DNA of 64,000 nt, taken from contig OZ241994.1 of the NCBI GenBank assembly GCA_965204525.1, positions 2,046,001 through 2,110,000 on the forward strand, written 5' to 3'. Below the pieces are notes generated by a model. The model saw nothing but the letters and a program-made list of their open reading frames with translations. It searched no databases and was not told where the DNA came from. Shown piece by piece: positions 1 through 9,229 of the stretch. Source of the DNA: Bin5 sp965204525 (GTDB lineage: Bacteria; Chloroflexota; Anaerolineae; Caldilineales; Caldilineaceae). Position 1 is the first letter of the stretch. Each line of letters starts with the position of its first letter. The translations under genes were made by a program, and so were the position numbers.

Positions 1-333
1 AAACATTATATCTCGCCCTTTGAAGCGCAGACGAGCAAAGCTATAGGCGGCCATAGAGGAGCTGAGTATAACGCCCAACGTAGAAAAGATCGTGACAATC
101 ATTGTATTGGCTGTATAGCGCAGGACCGCCACAACCTCGAAGACTTCGCGATAGTTTGACCAGCGGACCGGATCGGGTATCCACTTAGGCGGAAAGACAT
201 AAATCTCATGGGGCGCTTTCAATGAAGAAGAAAGTAGCCAAAAGAACGGGACCAGCATAAGTGCGCTACCACCGGCCAGCGTCAGATGAATCAGAAAACG
301 ACTGGCAGTGTGCCTGATACGGAAAGCGGTCAC
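1..333 (-). CDS. Carbohydrate ABC transporter permease, MalG type (partial)
   Basis: N-terminal 111 codons of an inner-membrane permease; the gene runs off the left edge of the window. I read it from a GTG at 333 that overlaps the TGA of the upstream permease in a GTGA junction, which supports translational coupling. A first hydrophobic segment lies at about residues 12-34. The ASSMAAYSFARLRF-type region at about residues 95-107 is characteristic of the MalG/UgpE half of carbohydrate importers (binding-protein-dependent permease family). It would pair with the MalF-type permease and the solute-binding lipoprotein encoded just upstream. The EAA loop that contacts the ATPase is outside the window, and no ATPase gene is seen nearby, so a shared ATPase elsewhere is likely. 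The sugar is unknown. Confidence 0.9.
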   Translation of the reverse strand, partial: MTAFRIRHTASRFLIHLTLAGGSALMLVPFFWLLSSSLKAPHEIYVFPPKWIPDPVRWSNYREVFEVVAVLRYTANTMIVTIFSTLGVILSSSMAAYSFARLRFKGRDIMF

Positions 334-1304
334 GAGCCGCCCCCTTCTGTTTCGTAATAGACCCAACGCCGCTGACTGTAGAAAAGGATAATCGTCAGCA
401 GCATTACCACGAGGAAGAGAATCCAGGCCATTGCTGATGCGTAGCCGTTGCGAAAGTATCCGAAGGCGTTGCGAAACATGTACAGCACATAAAAGAGCGC
501 GGCGTTGTCCGGTCCGGCAGAGGAGGCAGACGGGTTGGATACAAACAGGACGTAGGCCACACCGAAGACCTGAAAGCTATTGATGACCGTCACAATCAAC
601 TGGTAGAAGATAATCGAAGAGGTGAGGGGCAAGGTCACATGGCGGAACCTGGCCCAGCCGTTGGCCCCATCGACTTCCGCGGCTTCGTAGAACGTGCGGG
701 GCACACTGGTAATCGAAGCCAGAAAGATGAGCACGGAGTTGCCCAGCCCCCACAGACCGATAAAGACAATGGATGGCACGATCCAGTCCGGATCGGTCAG
801 CCAGCGGGGGGCGGGCAGGCCCAGCACCTTGAGTGGAAAGTTGATCGGCCCAAACTCCGGATTCAGGCCCCAACGCCAGATGGTCGCGCTGGCGACCACC
901 GGCACCACTGATGGCAGATACCAGAGAGTGCGATAGGTCGTGATCCCCCGCACATCGCGGCTCATCAGCAGAGCAACGGTGTAGGCAAAAGTGAGGGACA
1001 GAGGCACAAAAAGAACTACATACCACAAGGTCACCTCAATGGATCGCAGCCATAGGGCATCCTTGATCAGTTTGGTGTAGTTGGCGAATCCGATCCACTG
1101 GGGCGCGGTGATGATTTCGTATTTGGTGAAGCTCAGATAGAAGCTGGCGAACACCGGGCCGAGGCGGAAAAACAGCAGCCCCAACACAGCTGGAATGATA
1201 AACAGCCAGCCAAAGAGTGTCTCTTCGAAGCTGAGGCGATGGAAAAAGCGCAGACCTCGTTCGGTCTGCGCTGCGGGTGTAGACTGAGCAGGTGAAGATT
1301 GCAT
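330..1304 (-). CDS. Carbohydrate ABC transporter permease, MalF/UgpA type
   Basis: A 324-residue inner-membrane permease of a binding-protein-dependent sugar importer. After a short polar N-terminus there are about six hydrophobic segments (near 31-58, 92-114, 127-143, 174-198, 228-250 and 290-312). The cytoplasmic EAA loop, which docks onto the ATPase, is visible at about residues 207-227 as EAAEVDGANGWARF and following residues. The start ATG directly abuts the stop of the solute-binding protein gene and the stop overlaps the next permease start, so the three genes form a tight operon. Family and role are clear; the substrate cannot be read from the sequence. Confidence 0.93.
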   Translation of the reverse strand: MQSSPAQSTPAAQTERGLRFFHRLSFEETLFGWLFIIPAVLGLLFFRLGPVFASFYLSFTKYEIITAPQWIGFANYTKLIKDALWLRSIEVTLWYVVLFVPLSLTFAYTVALLMSRDVRGITTYRTLWYLPSVVPVVASATIWRWGLNPEFGPINFPLKVLGLPAPRWLTDPDWIVPSIVFIGLWGLGNSVLIFLASITSVPRTFYEAAEVDGANGWARFRHVTLPLTSSIIFYQLIVTVINSFQVFGVAYVLFVSNPSASSAGPDNAALFYVLYMFRNAFGYFRNGYASAMAWILFLVVMLLTIILFYSQRRWVYYETEGGGS

Positions 1305-2675
1305 TTAGGAAATTTCACCAGTTTGCAGGATATGTTCAGAGCCTTGGCGCACCTCTGTGGCGACATCTTCCCAGCGAATATCACCGATCCAAAGTTGGTC
1401 CAAATACGGTCCCCAGTAATCCAGCATCGTCTGATACCAGCCACCGTAGTAGGAGCCGATCGTGTCCCCGGGCCAGCGGAACGTTGCCTGATCCTCGAAC
1501 GCGTCATAGAAGGCCTGGCGGTACTCCTTGGCCGGGGGTGACTCATTGTTCAGGAACTGTTCGCGCAGATCTTTACGGGTCGGCTGCTGCATACCCAAAT
1601 CGACAAGAATCTGCTGCCCTTCATTGCTGAGACAGGCCCAAGAGATGAAATCGTAGGATTCCTGGGGATAGTCTGTCTGGGAGAAAACGCATAGGGGCGA
1701 GTAGTGGCCGTAGGATGTCTTCGTCTTATTATACGGTACCGGGAATGTGCCCCAGTTGACACCAGCCTGGTTGATGCGGCCCAATGACCAGACGCCGATG
1801 TGCTGCATGGCTACGTTGCCGGCTTGCAGGCTGATCTCGCCAGCGACTTCGTATGCCGGCGATGGATTCACATAGTGTTTCAAACCCAAATCCGCCAACC
1901 AGTTCATCGCCTCAATGAATTCATCCGAATCCATAGGCATCGTGCCGTCGTCAGCGATAATCTCCGCGTCGTTGCCCCAAATATACGTCGGCCGACCGTG
2001 ACCAAAGCCAGCCCTAAGTCCGTACTGACGCACCCGGGCCGGGTCGAAATCAGAATCGTTGGCTGTATTGTCGTCCAAGTCGAAGGTGAGAACCTTGGCA
2101 AGTTCGACGATTTCGTCCCATGTCATCCATCCATTCGGCTCTGGATACGGAACGCCAACCTCATCGAACAGGTCGAGATTGAACGCCATGAGCATCGCGC
2201 CACTGTCCCAGGGGATGCCCCAGCGAGCGCCGTCGTAGGTTTGGGCGATCCAGACGTTTTCGACATAATCGTCTTCATTGAAATCAGGATCCGCCTCAAA
2301 GTACGGCTCAAGATTGGTCGTCACACCCTTGCGTGTGAGGGGGCCGGTGGTGCGGTTGGCGTCAAACCACATGTCCGGTCCAGTGCCGGCGGAAATCATG
2401 ATCAGCAGGGCTTCCTGATGGGAGGCGCCGGCCACCGCGTTAATCTCGAACTCGATATTGGGGTTGGCCTCCCTGTATAAGGACATCTGCTGGTCCATAA
2501 CGTTCTCAATGAACTGACCGCCCCGGTTAAAGAAGTTCAGGGTAATTGGCTCGGCGGATGCGCCTGTACCGCTGCTGGCCGGCACCGGCGGCGCGCACGC
2601 GGCTAACGCAGCGACTGCCGAGCTGCCCGCGGCCAACTGTAAAAAGCTTCTTCGACTCATTGCTGTTCGTTGCAC
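1305..2675 (-). CDS. Extracellular solute-binding lipoprotein, family 1 (sugar ABC importer)
   Basis: A 456-residue substrate receptor for the sugar importer formed with the two downstream permeases. The N-terminus has a twin-arginine-type motif (SRRSFLQLAAG) followed by a lipobox ending at Cys27 (AALAACAPP), so it is probably Tat-exported and lipid-anchored outside the membrane. The mature part has the usual features of family 1 binding proteins, including a W-rich, acidic ligand-binding body. The start is a GTG preceded by AGGAGGA at a good distance; the ATG five codons later is weaker. First gene of the operon, divergent from the MoaB-like gene across a gap of about 600 bases. Likely ligands are mono- or oligosaccharides. 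Confidence 0.92.
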   Translation of the reverse strand: MQRTAMSRRSFLQLAAGSSAVAALAACAPPVPASSGTGASAEPITLNFFNRGGQFIENVMDQQMSLYREANPNIEFEINAVAGASHQEALLIMISAGTGPDMWFDANRTTGPLTRKGVTTNLEPYFEADPDFNEDDYVENVWIAQTYDGARWGIPWDSGAMLMAFNLDLFDEVGVPYPEPNGWMTWDEIVELAKVLTFDLDDNTANDSDFDPARVRQYGLRAGFGHGRPTYIWGNDAEIIADDGTMPMDSDEFIEAMNWLADLGLKHYVNPSPAYEVAGEISLQAGNVAMQHIGVWSLGRINQAGVNWGTFPVPYNKTKTSYGHYSPLCVFSQTDYPQESYDFISWACLSNEGQQILVDLGMQQPTRKDLREQFLNNESPPAKEYRQAFYDAFEDQATFRWPGDTIGSYYGGWYQTMLDYWGPYLDQLWIGDIRWEDVATEVRQGSEHILQTGEIS

Positions 2676-3289
2676 TGTTTTCCTCCTGGGAATGTGATGG
2701 ATTGAACGTATAAGGATGAACCGCGTTCACTTCGTTAGACAAATGAACACGAAAGAGTTGCTCTTGGCAAATATCGCTGCCATGATATGCTGAACGACAG
2801 GGATAAGCGGCGAATCAATAACTCATGATACGCAGATGCGGCGTCAATACGCACTGGATCCAACTGACACAAGGCAACGACTGCGTAACATCAGTTGATA
2901 AATGGAATTACTGGCAGAACGAAACAGGGGTATCAACCAGATTGCTGGACACGTTTTCAGAACAGAATCGGATTATAGCAGACCGACCAATTCATGCCAA
3001 AATCAGTTGGTCGGTACGGGTGCATCCCACCCAGATTGTTGGGGAATTATGGTTGACCAGAAGGGGCTTCAGTCTGGCCGATTGACTGGCCCCACTTGAC
3101 GGACAATAATTTGGGATACACCCGCCGCTACAGGATGCGCCCGTTGGGATAGGAGGCCAAGGGGAGCCGCTTTCTCGAATCTGATGTATAATGCTCAGGA
3201 GAGATGAGAGCGCAAAGACGCCAAGACCCTCTGCGCGCCTTGTAATCTTCGCGCGTTTTCATTAACATATACGTGATGAGAGGGTGAAC
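2676..3289. other. Divergent intergenic region with a 9-bp inverted repeat
   Basis: About 610 bases between the leftward sugar-importer operon and the rightward MoaB-like gene. Short open frames on the plus strand (for example 2825-3085) have no ribosome binding site and no recognisable similarity, so I do not call them. The region must hold the promoters of both flanking units. The only clear structure is the inverted repeat listed separately. Confidence 0.5.
2982..3015. repeat. Perfect 9-bp inverted repeat, possible operator
   Basis: ACCGACCAA at 2982-2990 and its exact reverse complement TTGGTCGGT at 3007-3015, separated by 16 bases. It sits in the divergent region between the sugar-importer operon and the MoaB-like gene. 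The geometry is compatible with a dimeric regulator site or a weak hairpin. There is no T-tract, so it is not a typical terminator. Function is inferred from position only. Confidence 0.35.
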
Positions 3290-3811
3290 ATGAAGAATGG
3301 AATAAGCTCCGAAGAGCATCGGCGGCAGGCGGAAGAAGAAAAGGGTAGCATCGCCTTTGCGATCGTGACCGTCTCCGATACACGCACGCCGGAAACGGAC
3401 CGCAGCGGCCAGACTATCCGCCAGATGGCCGAGGCGGGCGGCCATCAAGTGATCGCCACCCGCATCGTGCGCGATGAACCGGAAGAGGTTGCCGTGGCGC
3501 TGGAAGATTTCAGTGGCAGTGGTGCGCAGGTCATCGTATTTAATGGCGGCACAGGCGTTAGCAAGCGAGATCGCACCTATGACGTGCTGTCCCGGTCGCT
3601 GGAAAAGGAATTACCAGGATTCGGTGAGATTTTCCGCATGCTCAGTTACACGGAGATAGGGGCGGCCGCGATGCTCAGTCGCGCCACAGCTGGCACATAC
3701 CGAGGTTGCGCTATTATCAGTGTGCCGGGATCGACCAATGCGGTCAGGTTGGCGATGGAGAAGCTGATCTTGCCGGAGATCCAGCACCTGGCATGGGAGA
3801 TTACCCGGTAA
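3290..3811 (+). CDS. moaB: MoaB/Mog-family molybdenum cofactor biosynthesis protein
   Basis: About 173 residues, the normal size of MoaB/MogA-type molybdopterin adenylyltransferase-fold proteins, which act on molybdopterin during molybdenum cofactor synthesis in the cytoplasm. The family signatures are visible: a VSDTRTPETDRSGQ segment near the N-terminus, the NGGTGVSKRDRTYD motif in the middle, and a SVPGSTNAVRLAMEKLILPE motif at the C-terminus. I chose the ATG at 3290 over the in-frame GTG at 3284 because the GAGAGGG ahead of it is better spaced. No other molybdenum cofactor gene is adjacent. MoaB and MogA cannot be separated confidently here; MoaB is favoured by length. Confidence 0.88.
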   Translation: MKNGISSEEHRRQAEEEKGSIAFAIVTVSDTRTPETDRSGQTIRQMAEAGGHQVIATRIVRDEPEEVAVALEDFSGSGAQVIVFNGGTGVSKRDRTYDVLSRSLEKELPGFGEIFRMLSYTEIGAAAMLSRATAGTYRGCAIISVPGSTNAVRLAMEKLILPEIQHLAWEITR

Positions 3812-4166
3812 GCGATTCAGGCGGCATCCATAGAACGAACTGCCTGGACAAGCTGCTTTTGCGCGCCGAGCCCGCCCAAGCTTCGCCCTCAGGGATGCCA
3901 AACCGATTGCATAGCATCTCAATTTAGGCCGCAAGTTTTTCAATTGTCTCCAGTCTCACTTAAAATAGGAAAGCTTCCCTTGGCACGGAATGTAGTGACC
4001 GCAGCGGACTTTAGGGTCTGGTGCTGGTCCTGTTGCGCGTGCACGCGTTGTTTGAGGCGCATTCCTCCATGCGCTGAGGCCATTCCTTGAGCGAATGTCA
4101 CAACGGCTGTGGAACTGCGGCGGACCATGTAAATTAGACAGTCCCATCTCTTCTAAGGGCTAGACA
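3812..4166. other. Intergenic, nothing recognised
   Basis: About 355 bases between the MoaB-like gene and the glycosidase-like lipoprotein gene. I find no convincing open frame, RNA gene or strong terminator. A weak AAGG ahead of the 4167 start is the only translation signal. Confidence 0.4.
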
Positions 4167-5591
4167 ATGACCTTGCGACCCCGATTGCTTATCGGAATAC
4201 TGTTGCTCGCTCTGATTTCTGTGGCCGCCTGCAATCGGTCTGACGAGGAGCCGACCACAACACCCACCAAGACGTCGACGCCGGCCGGCGAGACGGGCCA
4301 GGCGCCGACGGATACACCGGCGCCCCCTACTGCCACTGCGACCAGCGAGCCGCCGACATCAACGCCTGAGCCGGAGGAAACGGCGACACCGACAGCGACG
4401 GAGGAGCAGCCAGACACACAGCCGCCGCAAGCGGAACAGGTTGGAGAAGGCGGGTTCCTGACGGCGACGATGGAGAGCCCTGATTTCGGCACGCAGGCCT
4501 TCCTGTGGTGGCGGCCCGAGGTGGCGGAGCGGGACTTGAACCTGATACGCGAAGGCGGCTTTCACTGGGTCAAGCAGACTTTCGCCTGGGAGAATATAGA
4601 GGGAGCAGGCAAAGGGCACCTGGACTGGTCCTTCTCGGATCGAGTTGTACAGCAGGTGAACAGCGCCAATCTGAAACTTCTGGCACGGATCTCCATCGAC
4701 CCGCAGAAGAGAGATTTCTGGGCGGGTCTTCCCCCTGAGAGCGCCGATCACTTCGCAGACTATGTATTTGCCTTAGCCAGCCGCTACAGTTGTAAGCAGG
4801 GGGCAGTTGGCTGTATTCAGGCCTATCAGGTTTGGAATGAGCCGAATCTGAGCCGGGAGTGGGGGCACAAGCGCCCGAACCCTGCCGAATATATTCATTT
4901 TCTCGGCCGAGCCTATGCGGCGATCAAACAGGCGAACCCAAATGCCATCGTAATCAGCGCGGGTATGGCGCCGACCGGCGATAACAACGAATACGCGATG
5001 CCGGACCACCTCTTTTACGAGCAGATGTACGAGGCGATGGGTGGGAGCAGCGAGGGCTTCTTCGATGCGCTTGGCGTCCATGGGGTAGGGTTTGCAGCGC
5101 CTCCGGAACTGGAGCCTGAGGTCGCAGCTTCGGATCAGAAGTACGGCGGGCACCGGTTCTTCAGTTTTCGTCACGTAGAGGATATCCGAGCGATCATGGA
5201 GCGGTACGGGGACACTGACAAGAAGATTGTCCTGCTGGAGTTCGGTTGGACCTCGGATCCTGTGAATCCGAACTATAAGTGGCATGGCAGGGACGCAGGT
5301 ATCGATTTCGATGTGCAGGCCGAGTATCTGAGACGGGCGTACGAATGGGCGGAAGCCAACTGGCATCCTTGGATCGGTCTGATGAGCATGATTACGATGC
5401 CCAACCTGGCGTGGCTGAGTGATGGCAACCCCGAGGATGAGGAGCAGTATTGGTGGGGAATAATGGAGCCCAGCCCGTGTTGCGGCGCGCCTACATTCCG
5501 GCCGGCCTACATAGAACTGTGCCGGTTTTTGAACGCGCGGGACGGGCAGCTCTGCATGCACACGCCGGAGGGACGGGCCCAACAGGAGTAA
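4167..5591 (+). CDS. Secreted glycosidase-like lipoprotein (GH5/GH39-type TIM barrel)
   Basis: A 474-residue protein with a hydrophobic signal and lipobox ending at Cys22 (SVAAC), then a long Thr/Pro/Glu-rich linker to about residue 90, typical of surface-anchored proteins of this lineage. The folded part resembles clan GH-A glycoside hydrolases. WNEPN at 223-227 puts the likely acid/base at Glu225, and LLEFGW at 356-361 puts the likely nucleophile at Glu358. The spacing fits a TIM barrel of the GH5/GH39/GH42 group. The active site therefore looks intact. It is alone on its strand between moaB and tRNA-Val. Substrate is unknown; a plant, algal or sponge polysaccharide is a reasonable guess only. 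Confidence 0.8.
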   Translation: MTLRPRLLIGILLLALISVAACNRSDEEPTTTPTKTSTPAGETGQAPTDTPAPPTATATSEPPTSTPEPEETATPTATEEQPDTQPPQAEQVGEGGFLTATMESPDFGTQAFLWWRPEVAERDLNLIREGGFHWVKQTFAWENIEGAGKGHLDWSFSDRVVQQVNSANLKLLARISIDPQKRDFWAGLPPESADHFADYVFALASRYSCKQGAVGCIQAYQVWNEPNLSREWGHKRPNPAEYIHFLGRAYAAIKQANPNAIVISAGMAPTGDNNEYAMPDHLFYEQMYEAMGGSSEGFFDALGVHGVGFAAPPELEPEVAASDQKYGGHRFFSFRHVEDIRAIMERYGDTDKKIVLLEFGWTSDPVNPNYKWHGRDAGIDFDVQAEYLRRAYEWAEANWHPWIGLMSMITMPNLAWLSDGNPEDEEQYWWGIMEPSPCCGAPTFRPAYIELCRFLNARDGQLCMHTPEGRAQQE

Positions 5592-5603
5592 GGTGCCCGT
5601 CGG

Positions 5604-5822
5604 CTAGCCGGTGATTTCCTGGAAGATCTGAATAGCGTCCTCGATCAGTCCGGCGATGATATCGATCAAGTCTGTGTCGCCGGTCAGTGAATCGATTTCA
5701 AACGCTGACGGGTCGGGCTGCCAGTTGGCGGACACGTAGAACCAGCCGAAGAGGCCGGCGGCGATGACCGATGCAAAGAAGATGCGATTGAGTAGCCGGC
5801 TGTGGCGATTGAAGCGGGGCAT
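5604..5822 (-). CDS. Small single-pass membrane protein (possible)
   Basis: A 72-residue frame with a basic N-terminus (RFNRHSRLLNR), one hydrophobic segment at about residues 14-31, and an acidic C-terminal half rich in Ile and Asp. This orientation is plausible for a real small inner-membrane protein. It converges on the glycosidase gene with 12 bases between the stops. No clear ribosome binding site precedes the ATG, and I do not recognise the family. It may be a chance frame. Confidence 0.4.
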   Translation of the reverse strand: MPRFNRHSRLLNRIFFASVIAAGLFGWFYVSANWQPDPSAFEIDSLTGDTDLIDIIAGLIEDAIQIFQEITG

Positions 5823-6002
5823 GAGAATTAAGTGAAAGGGTTTGCTGACGTGTTGTCAGGGGCCCTGCTGTCTTTTGAAAACAGTGTCGATATTCTGCAA
5901 TGTAGATTTTGCTATGCTGGCCTGAATTTGCCAAATACGGGGTCGGTGCTATACTCTCCTTTGCTCTGGCGGAGACCGATTCCATGTCAATAGACGCCAA
6001 TC

Positions 6003-6077
<75 letters not shown>

Positions 6078-6266
6078 CTCGGCAGAGATGGATTCTGTCC
6101 TCTCTGTGCCTCCAAGCCGTAGGCTCCTCTGGACGATGAAGCAGGCGCCTCTCAGTTGGTATGCGTTCAGGGCCTTGGTCTATCCCCGCAGCATCTATTG
6201 CCTTCTCGCTCCCGGCAAGTGAAAGAGCCGTTGACAATTCCCGGTCCTTTCCTTTTCTGTCCTCAG

Positions 6267-7073
6267 ATGACATCACTGAAGAAAACGGTTTACGAAATAA
6301 TCGAAGAGGCTGCGCCGGGGAACCGGGCGAGCGAAATCTTTGACGTTTTCCTCATTACGTTGATCGCTCTGAATGTCGTCGCGCTGATCGTGGGGACAGT
6401 GGAGGAGGTTCACCGGATATCTCCCGGCGCCTTTCAACTCTTTGAGATCGCATCGGTCGGCATCTTCACGGTGGAATATCTGCTGCGGGTCTGGACCTGC
6501 ACTGAGAATCCCAGTTACGCGCATCCGCTAAAGGGTCGACTTCGGTATCTTGTCTCTCCGCTGGCACTGATTGACCTGCTGGCGGTTCTGCCGGTCTACC
6601 TGGTCTTTTTCGTCAATCTGCGCGGGCTTGACCTGCGTTTCCTGCGGGTCATGCGTCTGCTGGCCCGCATTGTCCGGCTGAGCCGGTACTTCAACAGCCT
6701 GCGCACCCTGGGCAAGGTGGTGCATACAAGGCGGGGTGAACTGGCGGCGGTGGTGTCGGTACTCTTCCTGCTGCTGGTGATGACGTCCTCGCTCATGTTC
6801 TTTGCCGAACATCAGGCCCAGCCGGAGGAGTTCGCCAGCATTCCCAGGGCGATGTGGTGGAGCATTATCACGCTGACAACGGTGGGCTACGGCGATGTGT
6901 TCCCGGTAACGGCGGCGGGGCGTTTGCTGGCGGGGGTTATTGCAATCGTGGGCATCGGGCTGTTCGCGCTGCCTGCGGGCATTCTGGGGTCCGGCTTTAT
7001 GGAGGAGTTGGAAAGGGAGGCGCGTGCGCCGGTCAGATGCCCCCATTGTGGGGAGGAGATTCACCAGGATTGA
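6267..7073 (+). CDS. Voltage-gated potassium channel (ion transporter family)
   Basis: A 268-residue inner-membrane ion channel with six transmembrane segments. An S4-like helix at about residues 124-140 carries regularly spaced arginines (124, 127, 130, 134, 137, 140), which sense voltage. The K+ selectivity filter TVGYGD is at 205-210, preceded by the pore helix and followed by S6. The C-terminus ends with a CPHC pair that could bind metal. The frame is open upstream to 6156, but I start at the ATG at 6267 because homology to the family begins there and upstream residues look non-coding. No strong ribosome binding site is visible. It lies downstream of tRNA-Val as a single gene. Confidence 0.9.
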   Translation: MTSLKKTVYEIIEEAAPGNRASEIFDVFLITLIALNVVALIVGTVEEVHRISPGAFQLFEIASVGIFTVEYLLRVWTCTENPSYAHPLKGRLRYLVSPLALIDLLAVLPVYLVFFVNLRGLDLRFLRVMRLLARIVRLSRYFNSLRTLGKVVHTRRGELAAVVSVLFLLLVMTSSLMFFAEHQAQPEEFASIPRAMWWSIITLTTVGYGDVFPVTAAGRLLAGVIAIVGIGLFALPAGILGSGFMEELEREARAPVRCPHCGEEIHQD

Positions 7074-7112
7074 CATGGTTGGGGCGCCACTTCTGTTTCC
7101 TTACCTTTCCAA

Positions 7113-7895
7113 TTAACGTCCCTTGAACTGCGGCTGGCGGCGCTGGCGGAAGGCGGAGACGCCTTCCTGGGCGTCGGCGGTGTAGGAGGCGAGGCTGCCG
7201 GCAAGGGTTTCAAGGACGACACCGTTGTCGCCGCTGGCAGGGATGGCGGCGTCGATGAGCTGTTTGGTCATTTGGACGGCGACCGGACCGTTGGCCGCAA
7301 TGGCATTGGCTAGTTCGAGCGCCCGGTCGGCCAGCTTCTCTGCAGGCACTACCTCGTTTACCAGTCCCCACTGTTCAGCCTGTTCGGCTGACACGCGATC
7401 TCCGCTGAAGATCATCTGCTTGGCCCGGCTCGGCCCGACGAGTTGTGGCAGGCGCTGCGTGCCGGCCCAGCCGGGAATGATCCCCAACTTTACTTCGGGG
7501 AAGGAAAGCTGCACCTCCTCTGCTGCCAAACGCAAGTCTGCGGCGAGAGCCAGCTCGAGGCCGCCGCCGAAGGTGTAGCCATTGAGCACGGCGATGACCG
7601 GTTGGGGCAGACGGGCGTAACGGGCGAAGATGCGGTGCCCGTCGCGGATCCAGCGCCGTCCCATCTCGAGGGGCGACAGGTCGCTCCATTCGTAGATATC
7701 GGCGCCGACACAGAAGGCTCTGCCGGTGCCGGTGAGGAGCACGGCGCGTACGTCCCGGTTGTGGTCAAGTCCATCGGCGTAGGCTTCCAGGGCGGCCAGC
7801 ATCTCTGCGTTTAGTGCGTTGAGTTTGTCGGCGCGGTTGAGGACGATGGTCGCGACTGGGCCCTGATGGGAGAGTTGCACGAGTTCGGTGGTCAT
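7113..7895 (-). CDS. Enoyl-CoA hydratase/isomerase family protein
   Basis: A 260-residue crotonase-fold enzyme, full length for the family, acting on acyl-CoA esters in the cytoplasm. The oxyanion-hole segments are clear: FCVGADI at 61-67 and GYTFGGGLELALAAD near 106-120. The catalytic Glu of hydratases sits in FPEVKLGIIPG (Glu134). The other catalytic Glu position near 114 is also present, so hydratase activity is likely. I start at the ATG at 7895 because an AAAGGT box lies just upstream; an in-frame ATG at 7913 is the alternative. It follows purM on the same strand with a 159-base gap. The acyl-CoA substrate is not known. Confidence 0.9.
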   Translation of the reverse strand: MTTELVQLSHQGPVATIVLNRADKLNALNAEMLAALEAYADGLDHNRDVRAVLLTGTGRAFCVGADIYEWSDLSPLEMGRRWIRDGHRIFARYARLPQPVIAVLNGYTFGGGLELALAADLRLAAEEVQLSFPEVKLGIIPGWAGTQRLPQLVGPSRAKQMIFSGDRVSAEQAEQWGLVNEVVPAEKLADRALELANAIAANGPVAVQMTKQLIDAAIPASGDNGVVLETLAGSLASYTADAQEGVSAFRQRRQPQFKGR

Positions 7896-8054
7896 GGGGT
7901 TACCTTTCGGCATCTTGTTGTTCGTTCAAGTCCTGGCGAACGCCTACGCCGGCTCTGGTCAGGAATGGCTTGTGCGGATCGCGGAGAATCGAGGAACAGT
8001 TCTTCTGGCGTGTGTGACGGGGGTAGGTTGAACTCCAGCTGAAGGAAGAGCTGG

Positions 8055-9134
8055 TCATCCCTCGAAGGCGACGTCCGGTTCAGTTCTGTCACTGGCAGCC
8101 AACGACCCGATCTGAATTGCATTGGGCAGTACACTCTGGACGGAACTCGCCTGCTCGGCGGCGATGACGACAACCATACCGATGCCCATGTTGAAAACAC
8201 GGTAGGCTTCGTCGAGGTCCATGCCGCTCCAGTCGAGCAAACGGCAAAAGACGGGAGGGACATTCCAGCTCCAGCGATCGATATGCGCGCGCAGTCCGGC
8301 CGGCAGGATGCGGGGGACATTTTCGACAAGACCTCCGCCGGTAATGTGAGCCAGTCCTTTGACGGCAATGCCGGCCTCCGCCAGTAACTGAACGGGCGCG
8401 AGATAGGAGGCATGAGGGGCAAGCGCCGCGTCGAGCAGCGGTACGTCGTCTTCAAGCGGCTGTTGGAGGTCGCGACCGGTGAGGATTTGACGGATGAGAG
8501 AGTAGCCGTTTGTGTGGGGGCCGCTGCTGGGCAGGCCAAAGAGCAGGTCGCCCGGTTGCATTTCGTGGAGCCGGGGTAGGAGGACGTCCTGGTCGACAAG
8601 GCCGACGATGGTCCCGGCCACGTCGCAGGAGCCGGCCGTGTAGACGCCCGGCATTTCGGCGGTCTCCCCGCCGAGGAGGGCGCAGCCGGCGGCGCGGCAG
8701 GCCTCAGCCATTCCGAGTGCCACCGCGGCCACATTTTCGGGCACCAGCTTGTCGGCGGCGATATAGTCGAGGAAGAAGAGCGGTCGCGCGCCCTGCACGA
8801 GGATGTCATTGAGGCAGTGGTTGACGATGTCCTGGCCGATGCCCTGCCAGCGGCCGTGCTGGGCGGCGAGTTTGACCTTGGTGCCGACGCCATCGGTGGA
8901 GGCGACGAGCAGAGGCTGCGAGGGCAGATCGGTAAGGGCGAAGAGGCCGCCGAAGCTGCCGATGTCGGCGAGCACGTTGGGTGTGAATGTCGAGCGAACA
9001 GCTGCTTTCATCAGGTCGACGGCGCGGTCGCCGGCATCGATGTCGACGCCGGCGGCGGCGTAGAGGCTGGAGGGTTGGGCCCCTTGGTTGCTCGCGCCGG
9101 GGGGTGTATTTGCACGCTGGTTGGACTCTGACAT
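8055..9134 (-). CDS. purM: Phosphoribosylformylglycinamidine cyclo-ligase (AIR synthetase)
   Basis: A cytoplasmic enzyme of purine synthesis that converts FGAM to AIR using ATP. About 359 residues from the ATG at 9134. Diagnostic motifs are present: YAAAGVDIDAGD near the N-terminus, the DGVGTKVKLA ATP/substrate loop, DILVQGARPLFFLDY, LLGGETAEMPG and HITGGGLVENVPRIL. The frame remains open to a further ATG at 9185, but the extra 17 residues look unrelated to the family. No other purine gene is adjacent, so it is a dispersed pur gene, common in this phylum. Confidence 0.95.
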   Translation of the reverse strand: MSESNQRANTPPGASNQGAQPSSLYAAAGVDIDAGDRAVDLMKAAVRSTFTPNVLADIGSFGGLFALTDLPSQPLLVASTDGVGTKVKLAAQHGRWQGIGQDIVNHCLNDILVQGARPLFFLDYIAADKLVPENVAAVALGMAEACRAAGCALLGGETAEMPGVYTAGSCDVAGTIVGLVDQDVLLPRLHEMQPGDLLFGLPSSGPHTNGYSLIRQILTGRDLQQPLEDDVPLLDAALAPHASYLAPVQLLAEAGIAVKGLAHITGGGLVENVPRILPAGLRAHIDRWSWNVPPVFCRLLDWSGMDLDEAYRVFNMGIGMVVVIAAEQASSVQSVLPNAIQIGSLAASDRTEPDVAFEG

Positions 9135-9229
9135 GACGGACCGTTTAGGATTAGAGGAAAACGCGGACCGGGTCGAACCACTCAAGTCACAAGAAGGAAA
9201 GCCTTCATCCGGGTGGAAGCAGGACTTTC

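Noticed and set aside
2825..3085. An 86-codon plus-strand frame in the divergent region before moaB.
   Set aside because: No ribosome binding site or family resemblance; it spans the inverted repeat and looks like chance.
4773..5582. Long open frames on the strand opposite real genes (also, for example, 35698-36519 and 46146-47480).
   Set aside because: They overlap convincing genes entirely, have Arg/Pro/His-rich composition typical of antisense frames in GC-rich DNA, and show no family motifs.
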